DNA of 64,000 nucleotides, taken from the NCBI RefSeq assembly GCF_001583435.1, contig NZ_CP013251.1, positions 1,622,117 to 1,686,116 on the forward strand, read 5' to 3'. Source of the stretch: Endozoicomonas montiporae CL-33. GTDB lineage: Bacteria > Pseudomonadota > Gammaproteobacteria > Pseudomonadales > Endozoicomonadaceae. A program made the translations under genes and the position numbers. Below are positions 50,542-59,187 of the stretch, one piece after another. Each line of letters opens with the position of its first letter. Position 1 is the stretch's first letter. A model generated the notes under the pieces. That model ran no database searches, was not told where the DNA came from, and worked only from the letters and a program-made list of their open reading frames with translations.

Positions 50542-51591
50542 ATGAAAATTCCAGAAGCTGACAGCACCATTAAGCGCATCTACCGGCACTACGAAGCCAA
50601 TGCCGACAGCGGGTTCCGTCCACACCTTGGAGCCTCTTTAATCGGTAAGCCTTGCGCCCGTGCGCTCTGGTATGACTTCCGGTGGTGTACGCCTGCCAGT
50701 TTTGAAGGTCGCATGTTGCGGCTGTTTGAGACTGGGCAGGTTGCAGAGCCACGGTTCGTTAAGAATCTGGAAGGAGCTGGTGTAAAGGTCTACGAAGTGG
50801 ATCCACAAACCAACCAGCAGATACGGGTGAGTGCTTGCGCTGGGCACTTCGGCGGTTCCATGGATGGTGTCGGTATTGGCTTTGTGGAAGCGCCCAAGAC
50901 CTGGCACGTCATCGAGATGAAGACGCATTCCGAGAAGTCGTTCAAGGATTTGCAGAGTAAAGGCGTTGAGGAGTCCAAGCCCCAGCACTACGCACAAATG
51001 CAGGTGTATATGCACCTTGCTCACGATGGTCCCCTGACCAGAGCCTTTTATATTGCCGTGAACAAGAACACCGACGAGCTGTACGGCGAGCGCATTAAAT
51101 ACGACAAGAATAAGGCAACCGAACTGGTCAACAAGGCCGCCACCATTATCGCCAGTGACAGACCACTGGATAAATTGAACGAAGATCCTACTTGGTATCA
51201 GTGTAAGTTCTGTGATCATTCACCGGTTTGTCATGGTCAACAAGCACCAGCGGTTAACTGTCGAACCTGCCTGCACAGTACACCCGCAGACAATACCCAG
51301 TGGCACTGCGCCCGTTACAAGTGTGCCATCCCTGAAGAAAACCAGCGTACTGGCTGCCAGTCACATCTTTATATACCCGATCTGTTGTTTGGCTTCGCTG
51401 ACGTAGTTGACTCCGGCGAGTACTGGATTCGCTACAAGCTGAAAAGCACTGGTCAGGAGTTTGTGACAGGTGAAGCACCAGAGCAGTTGAGTTCCTGTGA
51501 GATTAAGGCAGTGGAGCAGAAAGAGTTACTGGGTGATCCGAACGTGCAGGGTCTTCGGGAGACGTTTCAGGCTGAGATTGTAAAGCGATAA
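50542..51591 (+). CDS. PD-(D/E)XK nuclease, RecB/Cas4-like
   Basis: 349 aa from ATG 50542 (MKIPEADSTIKRIYRHYEAN), with AAGGA upstream; ATG 50524 would add six residues without a ribosome site. LGASLIGKPCARALWYDFRW is the Cas4/RecB start with the first Cys. GGSMDGVGIGFVEAPKTWHV and IEMKTH supply the Asp and ExK. QHYAQMQVYMHLA is motif IV (QxxxY). Later Cys pairs (CKFCDHSPVC; CRTCLHS...CARYKC) suggest an Fe-S cluster plus an extra zinc site. It is probably the exonuclease partner of the recombination ATPase. Confidence 0.82.
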   Translation: MKIPEADSTIKRIYRHYEANADSGFRPHLGASLIGKPCARALWYDFRWCTPASFEGRMLRLFETGQVAEPRFVKNLEGAGVKVYEVDPQTNQQIRVSACAGHFGGSMDGVGIGFVEAPKTWHVIEMKTHSEKSFKDLQSKGVEESKPQHYAQMQVYMHLAHDGPLTRAFYIAVNKNTDELYGERIKYDKNKATELVNKAATIIASDRPLDKLNEDPTWYQCKFCDHSPVCHGQQAPAVNCRTCLHSTPADNTQWHCARYKCAIPEENQRTGCQSHLYIPDLLFGFADVVDSGEYWIRYKLKSTGQEFVTGEAPEQLSSCEIKAVEQKELLGDPNVQGLRETFQAEIVKR

Positions 51592-51617
51592 ATCACAACA
51601 ATAAGGATAAGCAACCC

Positions 51618-52265
51618 ATGCGATTAAGTATCAAATTAAAAGACGACATGCTGACCAATGCGCTTGAAAGCATCTTTGGTAAAGAAATGGATCGGCTTAA
51701 TAAGCGGCTGTTGAAAATGGTGGAATCAATGCTTCCACTGCATGAAAAAAGCATTGGTCCATGGAAGGAGATTAACAACGAATTTATCTCGCTTTCTCAA
51801 AATGCCAGTCTTGAGACTGAGAACAAGAACGGATATCACAAAACCCTTGAACTTAGGTTTGTAGATTCTGGATGTCGTAAGATTCGATACAGAGGTAATC
51901 CTGAAAACCTTTTAACCGATACTGTTCCATTACCTTACGCGGTTCCTTACCGAATCAGATACAGCAGCAGGGTTTACCTGCGACTAAGCACCCTTCTAAA
52001 GAAACATCCTGCCAAGCTTCGAAACATTGAAGAGCATACCAAGAAAGTTGAGCAGCTGATGGAACGGTTCAAAGAAACCCGCTTTGAACTTATCCAACTG
52101 ATGAACTCCTGCAAAACTGTCAAACAACTTCAGGAAGCATGGCCTGAAGGTATTGAGAAAGGAATCATTGAAATTCCCCAGCCACAGCAAACCCCGAACC
52201 TGCCAATCGCAGTACACAACCTGAATGAAATGGTGTTTGGCAATGACGGTAAGCGCGGAACATGA
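51618..52265 (+). CDS. Nmad5-like (nucleotide-modification-associated) protein
   Basis: 215 aa. It begins MRLSIKLKDDMLTNALESIF then GKEMDRLNKRL, the N-terminus I recall for the phage Nmad5 domain, predicted by genomic context to take part in DNA base modification. The middle has RFVDSGCRKIRYRGNPENLL and a C-terminal helical part. No catalytic residues are assigned for the family. It lies between the nuclease and helicase genes. No hypermodification enzymes (thymidylate-hydroxylase, glycosyltransferase) are seen nearby. Confidence 0.6.
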   Translation: MRLSIKLKDDMLTNALESIFGKEMDRLNKRLLKMVESMLPLHEKSIGPWKEINNEFISLSQNASLETENKNGYHKTLELRFVDSGCRKIRYRGNPENLLTDTVPLPYAVPYRIRYSSRVYLRLSTLLKKHPAKLRNIEEHTKKVEQLMERFKETRFELIQLMNSCKTVKQLQEAWPEGIEKGIIEIPQPQQTPNLPIAVHNLNEMVFGNDGKRGT

Positions 52266-52533
52266 GTTCCTGCGCTGGATCGACGAACAGGACGAATTAG
52301 AAAAACAACACGTTATCAACAGGCTATTCAGGGATAAAAACAATGAACAGAAAGTTCGAAGGCATTACACAGATTATCGAGGGGTACGGGTTCCATTCCG
52401 GCAACGTCAAGCCAGAAAAAAAGGGCGAGTTTATTGGCTTTTCTATCGAAAATGGCATCTGTCTGACAATGTTTGTCGAAGGCCGGTTTTTTCCGGAGGT
52501 CGATTACTGGTTGCCGATGACGGGGATCAATAA
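52243..52533 (+). CDS. Doubtful overlapping ORF
   Basis: 96 aa from ATG 52243, beginning MTVSAEHEFLRWIDEQDELE and KQHVINRLFRD, which looks like coding sequence. The rest overlaps the next gene by 190 bp in another frame and is Arg-rich. Either a short real gene lost its stop, or only the first 33 codons were once meaningful. Confidence 0.3.
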   Translation: MTVSAEHEFLRWIDEQDELEKQHVINRLFRDKNNEQKVRRHYTDYRGVRVPFRQRQARKKGRVYWLFYRKWHLSDNVCRRPVFSGGRLLVADDGDQ

Positions 52534-52729
52534 CGCGGTGACTCATCCCGAAGGGCTGGAGGATAAGTTTGCTGGTCAGGCGTTGTCAGCATTGCTAGGT
52601 CAAAGCAACCCCTTATTAAATTACTGCGAAGAGTTCTCTGAAAGAGAAGTAGCCAAGTTCGCTTTTGGTTATGCAGATGCGATGCTCGCTGAGCGCAAGG
52701 CCAGAAAGGAGCAGGACAATGGCCTTTAA
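52343..52729 (+). CDS. Early phage protein, unknown
   Basis: 128 aa. MNRKFEGITQIIEGYGFHSG at the start, beta-rich middle (EFIGFSIENGICLTMFVEGR, FFPEVDYWLPMTGINNAVTH), helical end (AKFAFGYADAMLAERKARKE). It overlaps the helicase start by 10 bp and so is translationally coupled to it. I do not recognise the family. GGGATAAAAACA precedes the ATG. Confidence 0.65.
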   Translation: MNRKFEGITQIIEGYGFHSGNVKPEKKGEFIGFSIENGICLTMFVEGRFFPEVDYWLPMTGINNAVTHPEGLEDKFAGQALSALLGQSNPLLNYCEEFSEREVAKFAFGYADAMLAERKARKEQDNGL

Positions 52730-54314
52730 TCTGCGCTGGTACCAGGGCGAAGCCATTGCGGCGATCTATGAGTACTTCGCCAGAGCGCAGGGCAACCCGC
52801 TGGTGTGCGTCAGCACCGGCGGGGGTAAGTCGGTCATTATCGCTTACTTCATTCAGCAGGTGATGGAAGCGTGGCCCAACCAGCGCATTCTGGTATTGGC
52901 TCATGTGAAAGAGATTCTGGAACAGAACTTTGACAAGATCACCAGCATCTGGCCATTGGCTCCCGCTGGTGTTTACTCCGCAGGCCTGAACCGTCGTGAT
53001 ACCGATTCCGCCATTCTGTTTGCGGGTATCCAGTCAGTTCACAACAAGGCGTTTGATCTGGGTGCGTTTGATCTGGTGATCGTGGACGAGTGCCACCTGA
53101 TCAACGCCGACAAAGACGACACCATGTACACCGGTTTCTTTCGGGATATGAAGCTGATGAACCCGAACGTTAAGGTGATTGGTTTTAGTGCTACACCATA
53201 CCGGATGAAATCAGGACTACTGACTGAAGGTGACAATGCCCTGTTTGATGAAGTGGTGTACGAAACTGATATTCAGCGGCTCATTGATGAAGGTTTTCTG
53301 TCACCACTGGTGACAAAGGGTGGTACTGAAAAAATTGATATGACCGGTGTTCGTACCCGTACCGGCGAGTTTGTCACCAAGGATCTGGAAGACGCTGTTC
53401 ATAAAAACGATGTCACCGAGAAAGCCGTGACCGAGATCCTTCACTACGGGAAGAACCGTAAAGCCTGGTTAATCTTCTGTGTCAGTGTCGCCCATGCGGA
53501 GGAAGTGAAAGAGCTGCTGGAGTATGAAGGCATTACTACTGAATGCGTCCATGGTGCTACACCCGCCATCGAGCGCGAGCGCATTCTCAGGGATTACAAA
53601 GCAGGCAAGATTCAGGCGCTCACCAGTCAGGGGGTTTTAACCACCGGTTTTGATGCGCCACTGACGGATATGATTGCTCTGTTGCGTCCTACCAAGTCGC
53701 CCGGCCTGTATGTGCAGATTATGGGCAGAGGCCTGCGGATCAGCCCGGAGACTGGCAAAACCGATTGTCTGGTTCTGGACTATGCCGGCAACGTCGAAAG
53801 ACACGGCCCCATTGACCGTATCAACGTAGACAGCATTCGTCGTAAGCGTAAGGGTGTAAAAGGTGAAGCCCCTATGAAGGAATGCCCGGAGTGCCACACC
53901 TTTGTACTGGCATTCGTTCCTGCTTGTCCGGATTGCGGTTATGTCTGGCCACAAAAGCCCCAGCATGAAGAAACCGCTTCGAATGCTGCCGTACTGGCTG
54001 ACCAGGTAGAGGCTGAATGGCACGACGTAGAAGACGTGTTCTACGACAAGCACGAGAAGAAAGACAAGCCGCCATCGTTGAAGGTGACATACCGTTGTGG
54101 CTTCGACTCTTTCAGTGAGTGGGTCTGCTTTGAGCACACAGGCTATGCCCAAAACAAGGCGCAGGTGTGGTGGTTCCAGCGAGCAGGCTTTCAGGCACCT
54201 TGCCCCCGTACCGTGGATGATGCCGTTGACCGGATCAGAGAACAACAAATTCCATTCCTGGCACCCAGCCGGATACAGGTCAAACCCGAAGGCCGTTTTC
54301 AGCGCATTCTGAAT

Positions 54315-55928
54315 GGGTGAAAGTCTCATACTGACCATTTTTTCTGGGCTTGCCGTCCGTGGTTTATACAGCAGCTACAAATTTTCTCTGGACTTACATA
54401 GGAACGGCCAAACACCGCTATGATCGTTACTGTAAAAGATACCGCAACAGTGAAAGGCCGCCCCGATGCAAGTATGTCAGCCACTAGCTGAAGCCGCCAA
54501 TTTTTCTTGTCATGCTATCCAACAGCTTGAGCAAAAACTGGCCGTTCTTCGTCAGGAACACAGCCCAATCAAGCACTTTGAAGACTATGAAGGTGAGATC
54601 CATAAACTCTTTATCGAAGCAGAGCAAAGCGTTCTGGCAGAAGACCTGACCGGGCTTGATATTGACGTTCCTGCGATTGAGGTAAGCGGTGTCTGTTACC
54701 ATCGGGTGTTGCGATCTTCAGAAACTTATCAATCCGCTGTCGGCCCTGTCCGGGTTTTGCGTACGCTCTATCGTAACGGTAAGGATCACTCTATCATCCC
54801 TTTGGAGCTACAGGCAGGTATTGTAGAGGGGTATTGGACACCAAAAGCAGCTAAACAAGCTGTCTGGATGGTTGCGCAAATGCCTCCCGGAGAGGCTAAA
54901 AGCCTACTTGATCTGATAGGGAACATGACGCCCTCGGAAAGCTCTCTGGCCAGACTACCCAAAAAGTTCAATGCGCAGTGGGAACCCAATAGGGAAGCCT
55001 TTGAAGACTTTCTCTGGGAAAGCGTCAAGGTTCCTGAAGAAGCTGTGACTGCCGCCGCTTCTCTTGATGGCGTCATGTTGCCGATGAAAGATGGTAAACG
55101 TCAGGAAAAGCGGGAACAGAATAGAGTCGATGGCAAGCGAACCCGTGGCCCTGCTGGCTGTCAGGAGGCCAGTTGTGGAACATTGTCGTTTTACGATGCA
55201 CAGGGTGAACGCCTCTCAACGGTCAGGATGAGTCGAATGCCTGAAAGCAAGAAAGTGACTTTGAAACAATCACTCTCCGCACTCCTGAGCGAAGCTCTTC
55301 GACAGAGGCCAGATCTGACGCTTGTTAAAGTCGCTGATGGGGCAAAAGACAACTGGACCTACCTTGCCAATGAACTCCCTGAAGGTCACGAGGTTGTAGA
55401 CTTCTATCATGCCGCAGAGCACCTGAAGAAAGCGTTTGACCTGTCCTATGGTGAAAACAGCAACAAATCCAGAGAAAAGTTCATCACCTATCGCCACATC
55501 CTCAAAGAGGAGCCCGAAGGTGTTGAAAAAGTCATCAAAGCTCTGGCTTACCAGCATAAACGACACCCTCGTCGATCGAAGTTGAAAACAGAGCTGGAGT
55601 ACTTCAGAAGTAATCGAACCCGCATGAACTATGCTGAACACTTGTCGCACAACTTGCCAATAGGCTCAGGGGTTATTGAGGCTACTTGTAAAACCTTGGT
55701 AACGCAGCGAATGAAGTGTTCTGGAATGAGGTGGCGGCATCCCGGAGGCCAAGGTATTTTGACAGCAAGGTCATTAATTCAGAGTGGCATGTTCGACAAT
55801 GGCTGGAAGTTACTGGCGGTGACCTACTGCGCCAAGGTCACGGAAGTGGGTATGGACAATGTCATCCCATTCCCCATGCAGAAAGGTGACTTGGAATTAT
55901 AGTACCAGTCAATATGAGACTTTCACCC
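54315..55928 (+). mobile_element. ISKra4-type insertion sequence, 1614 bp
   Basis: Terminal inverted repeats GGGTGAAAGTCTCATACTGAC (left) and GGGTGAAAGTCTCATATTGAC (right, complement). The 8-bp target duplication TTCTGAAT lies at 54307-54314 and 55929-55936. One intact transposase frame inside. Confidence 0.92.
54466..55902 (+). CDS. ISKra4-family transposase
   Basis: 478 aa, intact. N-terminal FEDYEGEIHKLFIEAEQSVL and VCYHRVLRSSETYQSAVGPV. The catalytic part starts with ASLDGVMLPMKDGKRQEKRE (first Asp), then VKVADGAKDNWTYLANELPE and GHEVVDFYHAAEHLKKAFDL (second Asp with His/Glu). LPIGSGVIEATCKTLVTQRM then KCSGMRWRHPGG closes with the catalytic Glu. These blocks are diagnostic for ISKra4. 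The frame is complete and the target duplication perfect, consistent with a recent insertion. Confidence 0.92.
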   Translation: MQVCQPLAEAANFSCHAIQQLEQKLAVLRQEHSPIKHFEDYEGEIHKLFIEAEQSVLAEDLTGLDIDVPAIEVSGVCYHRVLRSSETYQSAVGPVRVLRTLYRNGKDHSIIPLELQAGIVEGYWTPKAAKQAVWMVAQMPPGEAKSLLDLIGNMTPSESSLARLPKKFNAQWEPNREAFEDFLWESVKVPEEAVTAAASLDGVMLPMKDGKRQEKREQNRVDGKRTRGPAGCQEASCGTLSFYDAQGERLSTVRMSRMPESKKVTLKQSLSALLSEALRQRPDLTLVKVADGAKDNWTYLANELPEGHEVVDFYHAAEHLKKAFDLSYGENSNKSREKFITYRHILKEEPEGVEKVIKALAYQHKRHPRRSKLKTELEYFRSNRTRMNYAEHLSHNLPIGSGVIEATCKTLVTQRMKCSGMRWRHPGGQGILTARSLIQSGMFDNGWKLLAVTYCAKVTEVGMDNVIPFPMQKGDLEL

Positions 55929-56161
55929 TTCTGAATCACGATCTGACACCTGTTATCGGTACACCCAGCGAGTGGAACGACAACCCAGCCACTAAACCCA
56001 AACAGATGGACATCACTCCTGCAGAGGATGAATTTGCAGACGCCCGGGCAGCCTTGGGTGATGACGACGATGACGAGTGGAACAAAACCATGGACGACCT
56101 GTGGAGTTCAGCCGGACAGGTTGTAGAAGACGACAAGGTACCGTTTTAGGAGTTTCGGATT

Positions 56162-56311
56162 ATGGACAGCAAGAAAATAAGACAGGCTTTGCAGCTGGCG
56201 CAGGAATACATCCTGATGCCGGAAGGCCACAAACCCAATCGGCAGGTAGTGATCAGGGAGTTAAGAGCCGCCATCGAGGAAACCAAGAAGCAGGAGAAGG
56301 ATCATGAATAA
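56162..56311 (+). CDS. 49-aa phage protein, unknown
   Basis: MDSKKIRQALQLAQEYILMP to EKDHE, 49 aa, helical. AGGAG lies about 10 bases before the ATG. Its last codons overlap the start of the next gene. Likely a small early-operon protein; no family recognised. Confidence 0.6.
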   Translation: MDSKKIRQALQLAQEYILMPEGHKPNRQVVIRELRAAIEETKKQEKDHE

Positions 56312-56510
56312 CCGAAACGCACTCCAGAACATCGCTGAAGATCTGGTTCGTATGGAAGGCATCAGCCGTTCAATCGTTAGCGATAACCAGAGAGTATGGC
56401 GAGAAGGTTCAGTTCTGATTTTCAGTTCAGGGCCTAATCGAATTTATCTTGCCAGCAGTTGCTCGGCTGCAGACCGGGCAATTAAAAAGCTCATCGCGGC
56501 ATCACGGTAG
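56304..56510 (+). CDS. 68-aa phage protein, unknown
   Basis: MNNRNALQNIAEDLVRMEGI then VWREGSVLIFSSGPNRIYLA. A small alpha/beta protein. GGAGAAGG precedes the ATG. It overlaps the previous gene by 8 bp and is followed 6 bp later by the next, so it is within one tight operon. No family recognised. Confidence 0.6.
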   Translation: MNNRNALQNIAEDLVRMEGISRSIVSDNQRVWREGSVLIFSSGPNRIYLASSCSAADRAIKKLIAASR

Positions 56511-56516
56511 TTGAGT

Positions 56517-56786
56517 ATGGACGTACCAGTGTTTGCCACCAAACGGGACCTGGATCTGATCCATGTACGGAAGCTGGCGAAGAACTTCCGCAAAGACCAA
56601 CTGTCTGATGCTGACGGCGAACAACTGGCTGGCGATCTGGAAGCGTTAAACCGGTTAAAGACCAGCAGCCTGATCAGTAACTACGAGTCGATTCGATGTG
56701 AGAAACGGATCTACAAACGTTATCAGGCATTGGTTCGGGAGTATGGGCATAAAGTCAGGAAGCAGGCAGATGGAAATAACGTATGA
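56517..56786 (+). CDS. Phage protein, unknown (89 aa)
   Basis: MDVPVFATKRDLDLIHVRKL, helical and basic (CEKRIYKRYQALVREYGHKV). The ATG at 56517 is preferred over a TTG at 56511. Its 3' end overlaps the next gene by 17 bp. No family recognised. Confidence 0.6.
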   Translation: MDVPVFATKRDLDLIHVRKLAKNFRKDQLSDADGEQLAGDLEALNRLKTSSLISNYESIRCEKRIYKRYQALVREYGHKVRKQADGNNV

Positions 56787-57021
56787 CAAACACGGGCGGA
56801 TGAATTATCACCCGGACTTTCATTTTAATCAGAAGAAACCGTGGACGACGACAGACGAAAAATTCCTGATTGATATGTACGAAAGAATTGGTCCTGATCA
56901 GGTTTCTTTGTATTTGGGTCGCACTATTCACACGGTTATGACCAGGGCGTATCAATTAAGAAAAAATGGATTGATGCCAAAAAGGTCAATTAAGAAGCAT
57001 TTTCCCAGGAATGGTAATTGA
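56770..57021 (+). CDS. Myb/SANT-like HTH protein
   Basis: 83 aa from ATG 56770 (MEITYDKHGRMNYHPDFHFN), with AGGAAGCAGG upstream. The core PWTTTDEKFLIDMYERIGPD then QVSLYLGRTIHTVMTRAYQL has the spaced Trp and helix pattern of a Myb/SANT-type or homeodomain-like HTH found in small phage DNA-binding proteins. Role unknown; a regulator or origin-binding factor is possible. Confidence 0.65.
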   Translation: MEITYDKHGRMNYHPDFHFNQKKPWTTTDEKFLIDMYERIGPDQVSLYLGRTIHTVMTRAYQLRKNGLMPKRSIKKHFPRNGN

Positions 57022-57031
57022 GGATCAAATA

Positions 57032-57412
57032 ATGAAAATAGAGTTAAAGGAATGTCCGCTTTGTGGGAGTAAGGCGTATTTAGATAGAAAAACATCAGCT
57101 GTTCATTGCTCCAACTGTTGTACAAGATATCTGGCCTCTGCTGTTAAATACCCGGACTTCGATCAAGCTGCTATTGATCATTGGAATAAACGTTATTTCC
57201 CGGAAGGTTGTACACCAGCTGATGCCAGACACTTGCGGGAGGCTAATTGGGATTTGGCTAAAGAGAAAGAAAAGATGGAGTTACTTCTTTTTAAGTTTGT
57301 AACCGAGTACGGCGAGCGTGAAACAGAGAAAAACTCAGACGAGTTAAAGCCAGTAGGAAAACAACGCTGTTTAATTATGCGTCAGTGTATGCGTGAGTTG
57401 GGGATCAAATAA
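57032..57412 (+). CDS. Lar-like zinc-ribbon protein (restriction alleviation type)
   Basis: 126 aa from ATG 57032 (MKIELKECPLCGSKAYLDRK), with GAGG upstream. Zinc ribbon CPLCGSKAYL ... VHCSNCC followed by AAIDHWNKRYF matches the Lar family motif (CPFCG ... C..C ... A...WN.R). Lar of the Rac prophage relieves EcoKI restriction. Many phages carry such proteins, and only some act that way. The C-terminus is extended by a helical segment. Confidence 0.75.
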   Translation: MKIELKECPLCGSKAYLDRKTSAVHCSNCCTRYLASAVKYPDFDQAAIDHWNKRYFPEGCTPADARHLREANWDLAKEKEKMELLLFKFVTEYGERETEKNSDELKPVGKQRCLIMRQCMRELGIK

Positions 57413-57843
57413 TGAAAACACCTTTCAATCCAAGCACTAGAGCAGCCAAACGAGTTAAAAACCCATTGCCAAAACCGGAGAGCTGTAATTGTTGTGGTGG
57501 TTCCGTTGAGATTGTTCGTAACAGTGAAATATACAACGGTCGTAGCTTTGGTCAATGGCCGTGGGTTTATCTCTGCCGCAGTTGTGGCGCTTACGTTGGC
57601 ATGCACCCGCTGACAGATATTCCATTAGGCACACTGGCAAATAGGGAAACACGCATAGCCAGAAAGCGCAGCAAGGCACCTTTTGAACTTCTGCATAAAA
57701 CCGGAAAGATGACCCGGTCTGAAGCCTACCGTCGTCTGGCTGAAAAACTGGGTATTGAAAAAGGGCAGTGCCATTTCGGCTGGTTTGATGTGGCGATGTG
57801 TGAGCGGGCTGAAGTGGCAGTCAGGGAAATACTTTTGGATTAG
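57412..57843 (+). CDS. Zinc-finger phage protein (DUF3268-like)
   Basis: 143 aa. CNCCGGSVEIVRNSEIYNGR then WPWVYLCRSCGAYVGMHPLT, a four-Cys zinc finger with the GRxxGxWPxxYxCxxCxAxVGxHP signature I recall for DUF3268. The end KMTRSEAYRRLAEKLGIEKG is followed by CHFGWFDVAMCERA. Start overlaps the previous stop (TAATG). It is the last ordinary gene of the early operon; the cassette array begins 30 bp after its stop. Confidence 0.8.
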   Translation: MKTPFNPSTRAAKRVKNPLPKPESCNCCGGSVEIVRNSEIYNGRSFGQWPWVYLCRSCGAYVGMHPLTDIPLGTLANRETRIARKRSKAPFELLHKTGKMTRSEAYRRLAEKLGIEKGQCHFGWFDVAMCERAEVAVREILLD

Positions 57844-57902
57844 AGCTGGAGAGAAGCCTGCCCTTACCCGATTTATCTGCCGATTGGCAGGGAGCTGAAA
57901 AC

Positions 57903-58133
57903 ATGGACACCAACAAACCGAGAAACGTAGATCATGCGTTCATCACGAACGGACAGGAGAACCCCGACGAGCTTATTACTCTTTTGAACGATGCAGCCAA
58001 GCAAATACGAGAATTGGAGCAAGAGAATAAGCAGATAAATGAAAAGATCGAGAATGCAAAGAACTGTCTGGTAGCTGCCGCTATCGGTGATCCGTTTGAA
58101 GTTATTCAGATAACTTTGGACATACTCGAATAA
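57903..58133 (+). CDS. Cassette 1 protein: coiled-coil, unknown
   Basis: 76 aa. MDTNKPRNVDHAFITNGQEN, then a heptad region (LNDAAKQIRELEQENKQINE, KIENAKNCL) and a hydrophobic end. GGGAG lies 8 bases before the ATG. Cassette 1 spans 57873-58187: it starts TTATCTGC and its end box is GCAGATAAC, exact complements. The base before the first TT is T rather than the usual G, so the left edge is atypical. It is the first cassette after the early operon. Confidence 0.7.
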   Translation: MDTNKPRNVDHAFITNGQENPDELITLLNDAAKQIRELEQENKQINEKIENAKNCLVAAAIGDPFEVIQITLDILE

Positions 58134-58136
58134 GGC

Positions 58137-58194
58137 AGATAACGCCGTTTTCACCTGCCGCCGGAGGCGGTCTGGTGGAAAACTTTGGTAGGTG
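58137..58194 (+). other. attC-like site 1 (short type)
   Basis: R'' AGATAAC (58137-58143), arm GTTTTCACC, GC-rich hairpin head (CCGCCGGAGGCGG), arm GGTGGAAAAC, end GGTAGGT (58187-58193). The right end belongs to cassette 2 and reads GGT instead of GTT. Confidence 0.85.
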
Positions 58195-58226
58195 GCTGAT
58201 TGGTACAAAGTAGAGGGTAGAATAGA

Positions 58227-58505
58227 ATGGAACAACGAATAGTTTGTGCAGCAGTTGAGATTGACGGCTTTATTGTTACTGGCTACAGGCATTACGATCA
58301 GATAATGAATGCAGTTATCGACAAAGTTTTTACGGAAAAACAATTTAATCAGTTGATGCGTGATGATCTGATACGTGATGGCTTCATTGATAATCGTGGT
58401 GCATTTCTTGACCGAAAAGCAGCATGGGAAATTGCATTAAAAAATAAACAGATTATTAGAGACTTGCCAAGCGCAGGTGCGTTGTTTAGTGAAAACCTTT
58501 ATTAA
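58227..58505 (+). CDS. Cassette 2 protein: phage-type family, unknown function
   Basis: 92 aa. MEQRIVCAAVEIDGFIVTGY then RHYDQIMNAVID, with DGFIDNRGAFLDRKAAWEIA later. The pattern (I(I/V)CAAI...G.RH.D.IM ... QGF(I/V)D..G.FL.R.EA..IA...) is one I recall from many tailed-phage genomes, with no assigned function. Finding it as an integron-style cassette is unusual. Cassette 2 covers 58188-58559. Its start box GGTAGGTGGC and end box GCCACATACC pair with one mismatch. Confidence 0.75.
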   Translation: MEQRIVCAAVEIDGFIVTGYRHYDQIMNAVIDKVFTEKQFNQLMRDDLIRDGFIDNRGAFLDRKAAWEIALKNKQIIRDLPSAGALFSENLY

Positions 58506-58507
58506 GC

Positions 58508-58567
58508 CACATACCGCCGTTTTCACCTGCCGCCGAAGGCGGTCTGGTGGAAAACTTTGTTATACGC
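58508..58567 (+). other. attC-like site 2 (short type)
   Basis: R'' ACATACC (58509-58515, a CC ending instead of AAC), arms GTTTTCACC/GGTGGAAAAC, head CCGCCGAAGGCGG, R' GTTATAC (58559-58565). Confidence 0.88.
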
Positions 58568-58593
58568 AAAATGACAAACCCAATGGGGAAAAC

Positions 58594-58824
58594 ATGGAAA
58601 GAATTGAAGGTAGTGTGCAAGTAAAAGTAATGCCAGGAATGAAAGCAAGAATTAACCCTGAAGAAATTGAAGGAAAGAAGAACAAAGGCAAAGAGTTTGT
58701 AATTGCCAGTGAGCCTAGAAACCTTTGCGGAACTATAATTGTCGCATTAGATAATTTAGACGGGAGTCGTTTCAGCCCTGCATATGATTTGTCGATGCTT
58801 GAGATAACTGACGCAAGCGTATAA
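58594..58824 (+). CDS. Cassette 3 protein, unknown (copy A)
   Basis: 76 aa. MERIEGSVQVKVMPGMKARI then NPEEIEGKKNKGKEFVIASE and NLCGTIIVALDNLDGSRFSP. A small beta-rich, basic protein; no family recognised. GGGG/GGAAAAC precedes the ATG. Its stop TAA lies inside the attC R'' box (GTATAAC), so the recombination site ends the frame. Cassette 3 covers 58560-58889 and is duplicated as cassette 7. Confidence 0.72.
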   Translation: MERIEGSVQVKVMPGMKARINPEEIEGKKNKGKEFVIASEPRNLCGTIIVALDNLDGSRFSPAYDLSMLEITDASV

Positions 58825-58897
58825 CGCCTGCTTCAGCCGCCGAACGAAGTGAGGTCGGGTGAGCGCAGCGAACGAACTGGAAGCATTTGTTAGGTGC
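58819..58897 (+). other. attC-like site 3 (long type)
   Basis: R'' GTATAAC (58819-58825), arms TGCTTCAG/CTGGAAGCA with one extra C on the right arm, 40-nt variable head, R' GTTAGGT (58889-58895). Confidence 0.92.
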
Positions 58898-58932
58898 TTT
58901 GGCACGATGCCTGAAAATTAACGGAAAAAATT

Positions 58933-59181
58933 ATGTTTGATCTTGATCTTGAACCCGTCGAAGAAGCATCTATCAATGAGGATGCCGCTAAAATCATTAT
59001 GCAACTTGAAGCATGGTTTGAGTCTCGAACTGACAAACTTCAGGAGATTGCCAGAAGTCAGCCAGACACAGTAAGGATCAATGACTTTGAAAACAGCGAC
59101 CCTGATTTTATCAATGGTTTTAAAGCTGGACTCATTGCAGCAGTGGAAGTTATGGGAAAATTCCCTGTAAACGTGGAGTAG
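58933..59181 (+). CDS. Cassette 4 protein, unknown
   Basis: 82 aa, acidic. MFDLDLEPVEEASINEDAAK, then IIMQLEAWFESRTDKLQEIA and INGFKAGLIAAVEVMGKF. Mostly helical, no domain recognised. The ribosome site is weak (ACGGAAAAAATT). Cassette 4 covers 58890-59242, begins TTAGGTGC and ends with box GCACATAAC (one mismatch to its start). Confidence 0.7.
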   Translation: MFDLDLEPVEEASINEDAAKIIMQLEAWFESRTDKLQEIARSQPDTVRINDFENSDPDFINGFKAGLIAAVEVMGKFPVNVE

Positions 59182-59187
59182 CGGGAG

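Larger units (their letters stand above)
52720..56149 (+). pseudogene. DEAD/DEAH-box (SF2) helicase, split by ISKra4 element
   Basis: Start ATG 52720 (MAFNLRWYQGEAIAAIYEYF). SF2 motifs in order: VCVSTGGGKSVII (I), VIVDECHLI (II, DECH), GFSATPYRMKSG (III), LTTGFDAPLTDMIALLRPTK and YVQIMGRGLRI (V-VI), then a zinc ribbon (CPECHTFVLAFVPACPDCGY). After RILN at 54314 the IS intervenes, and the remaining 3' end (55937-56149) reads HDLTPVIGTPSEWNDNPATK to DDKVPF. Removing the IS and one TTCTGAAT duplication restores a protein of about 602 aa. All helicase motifs are before the break, so the shortened product may keep some activity. Confidence 0.88.
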
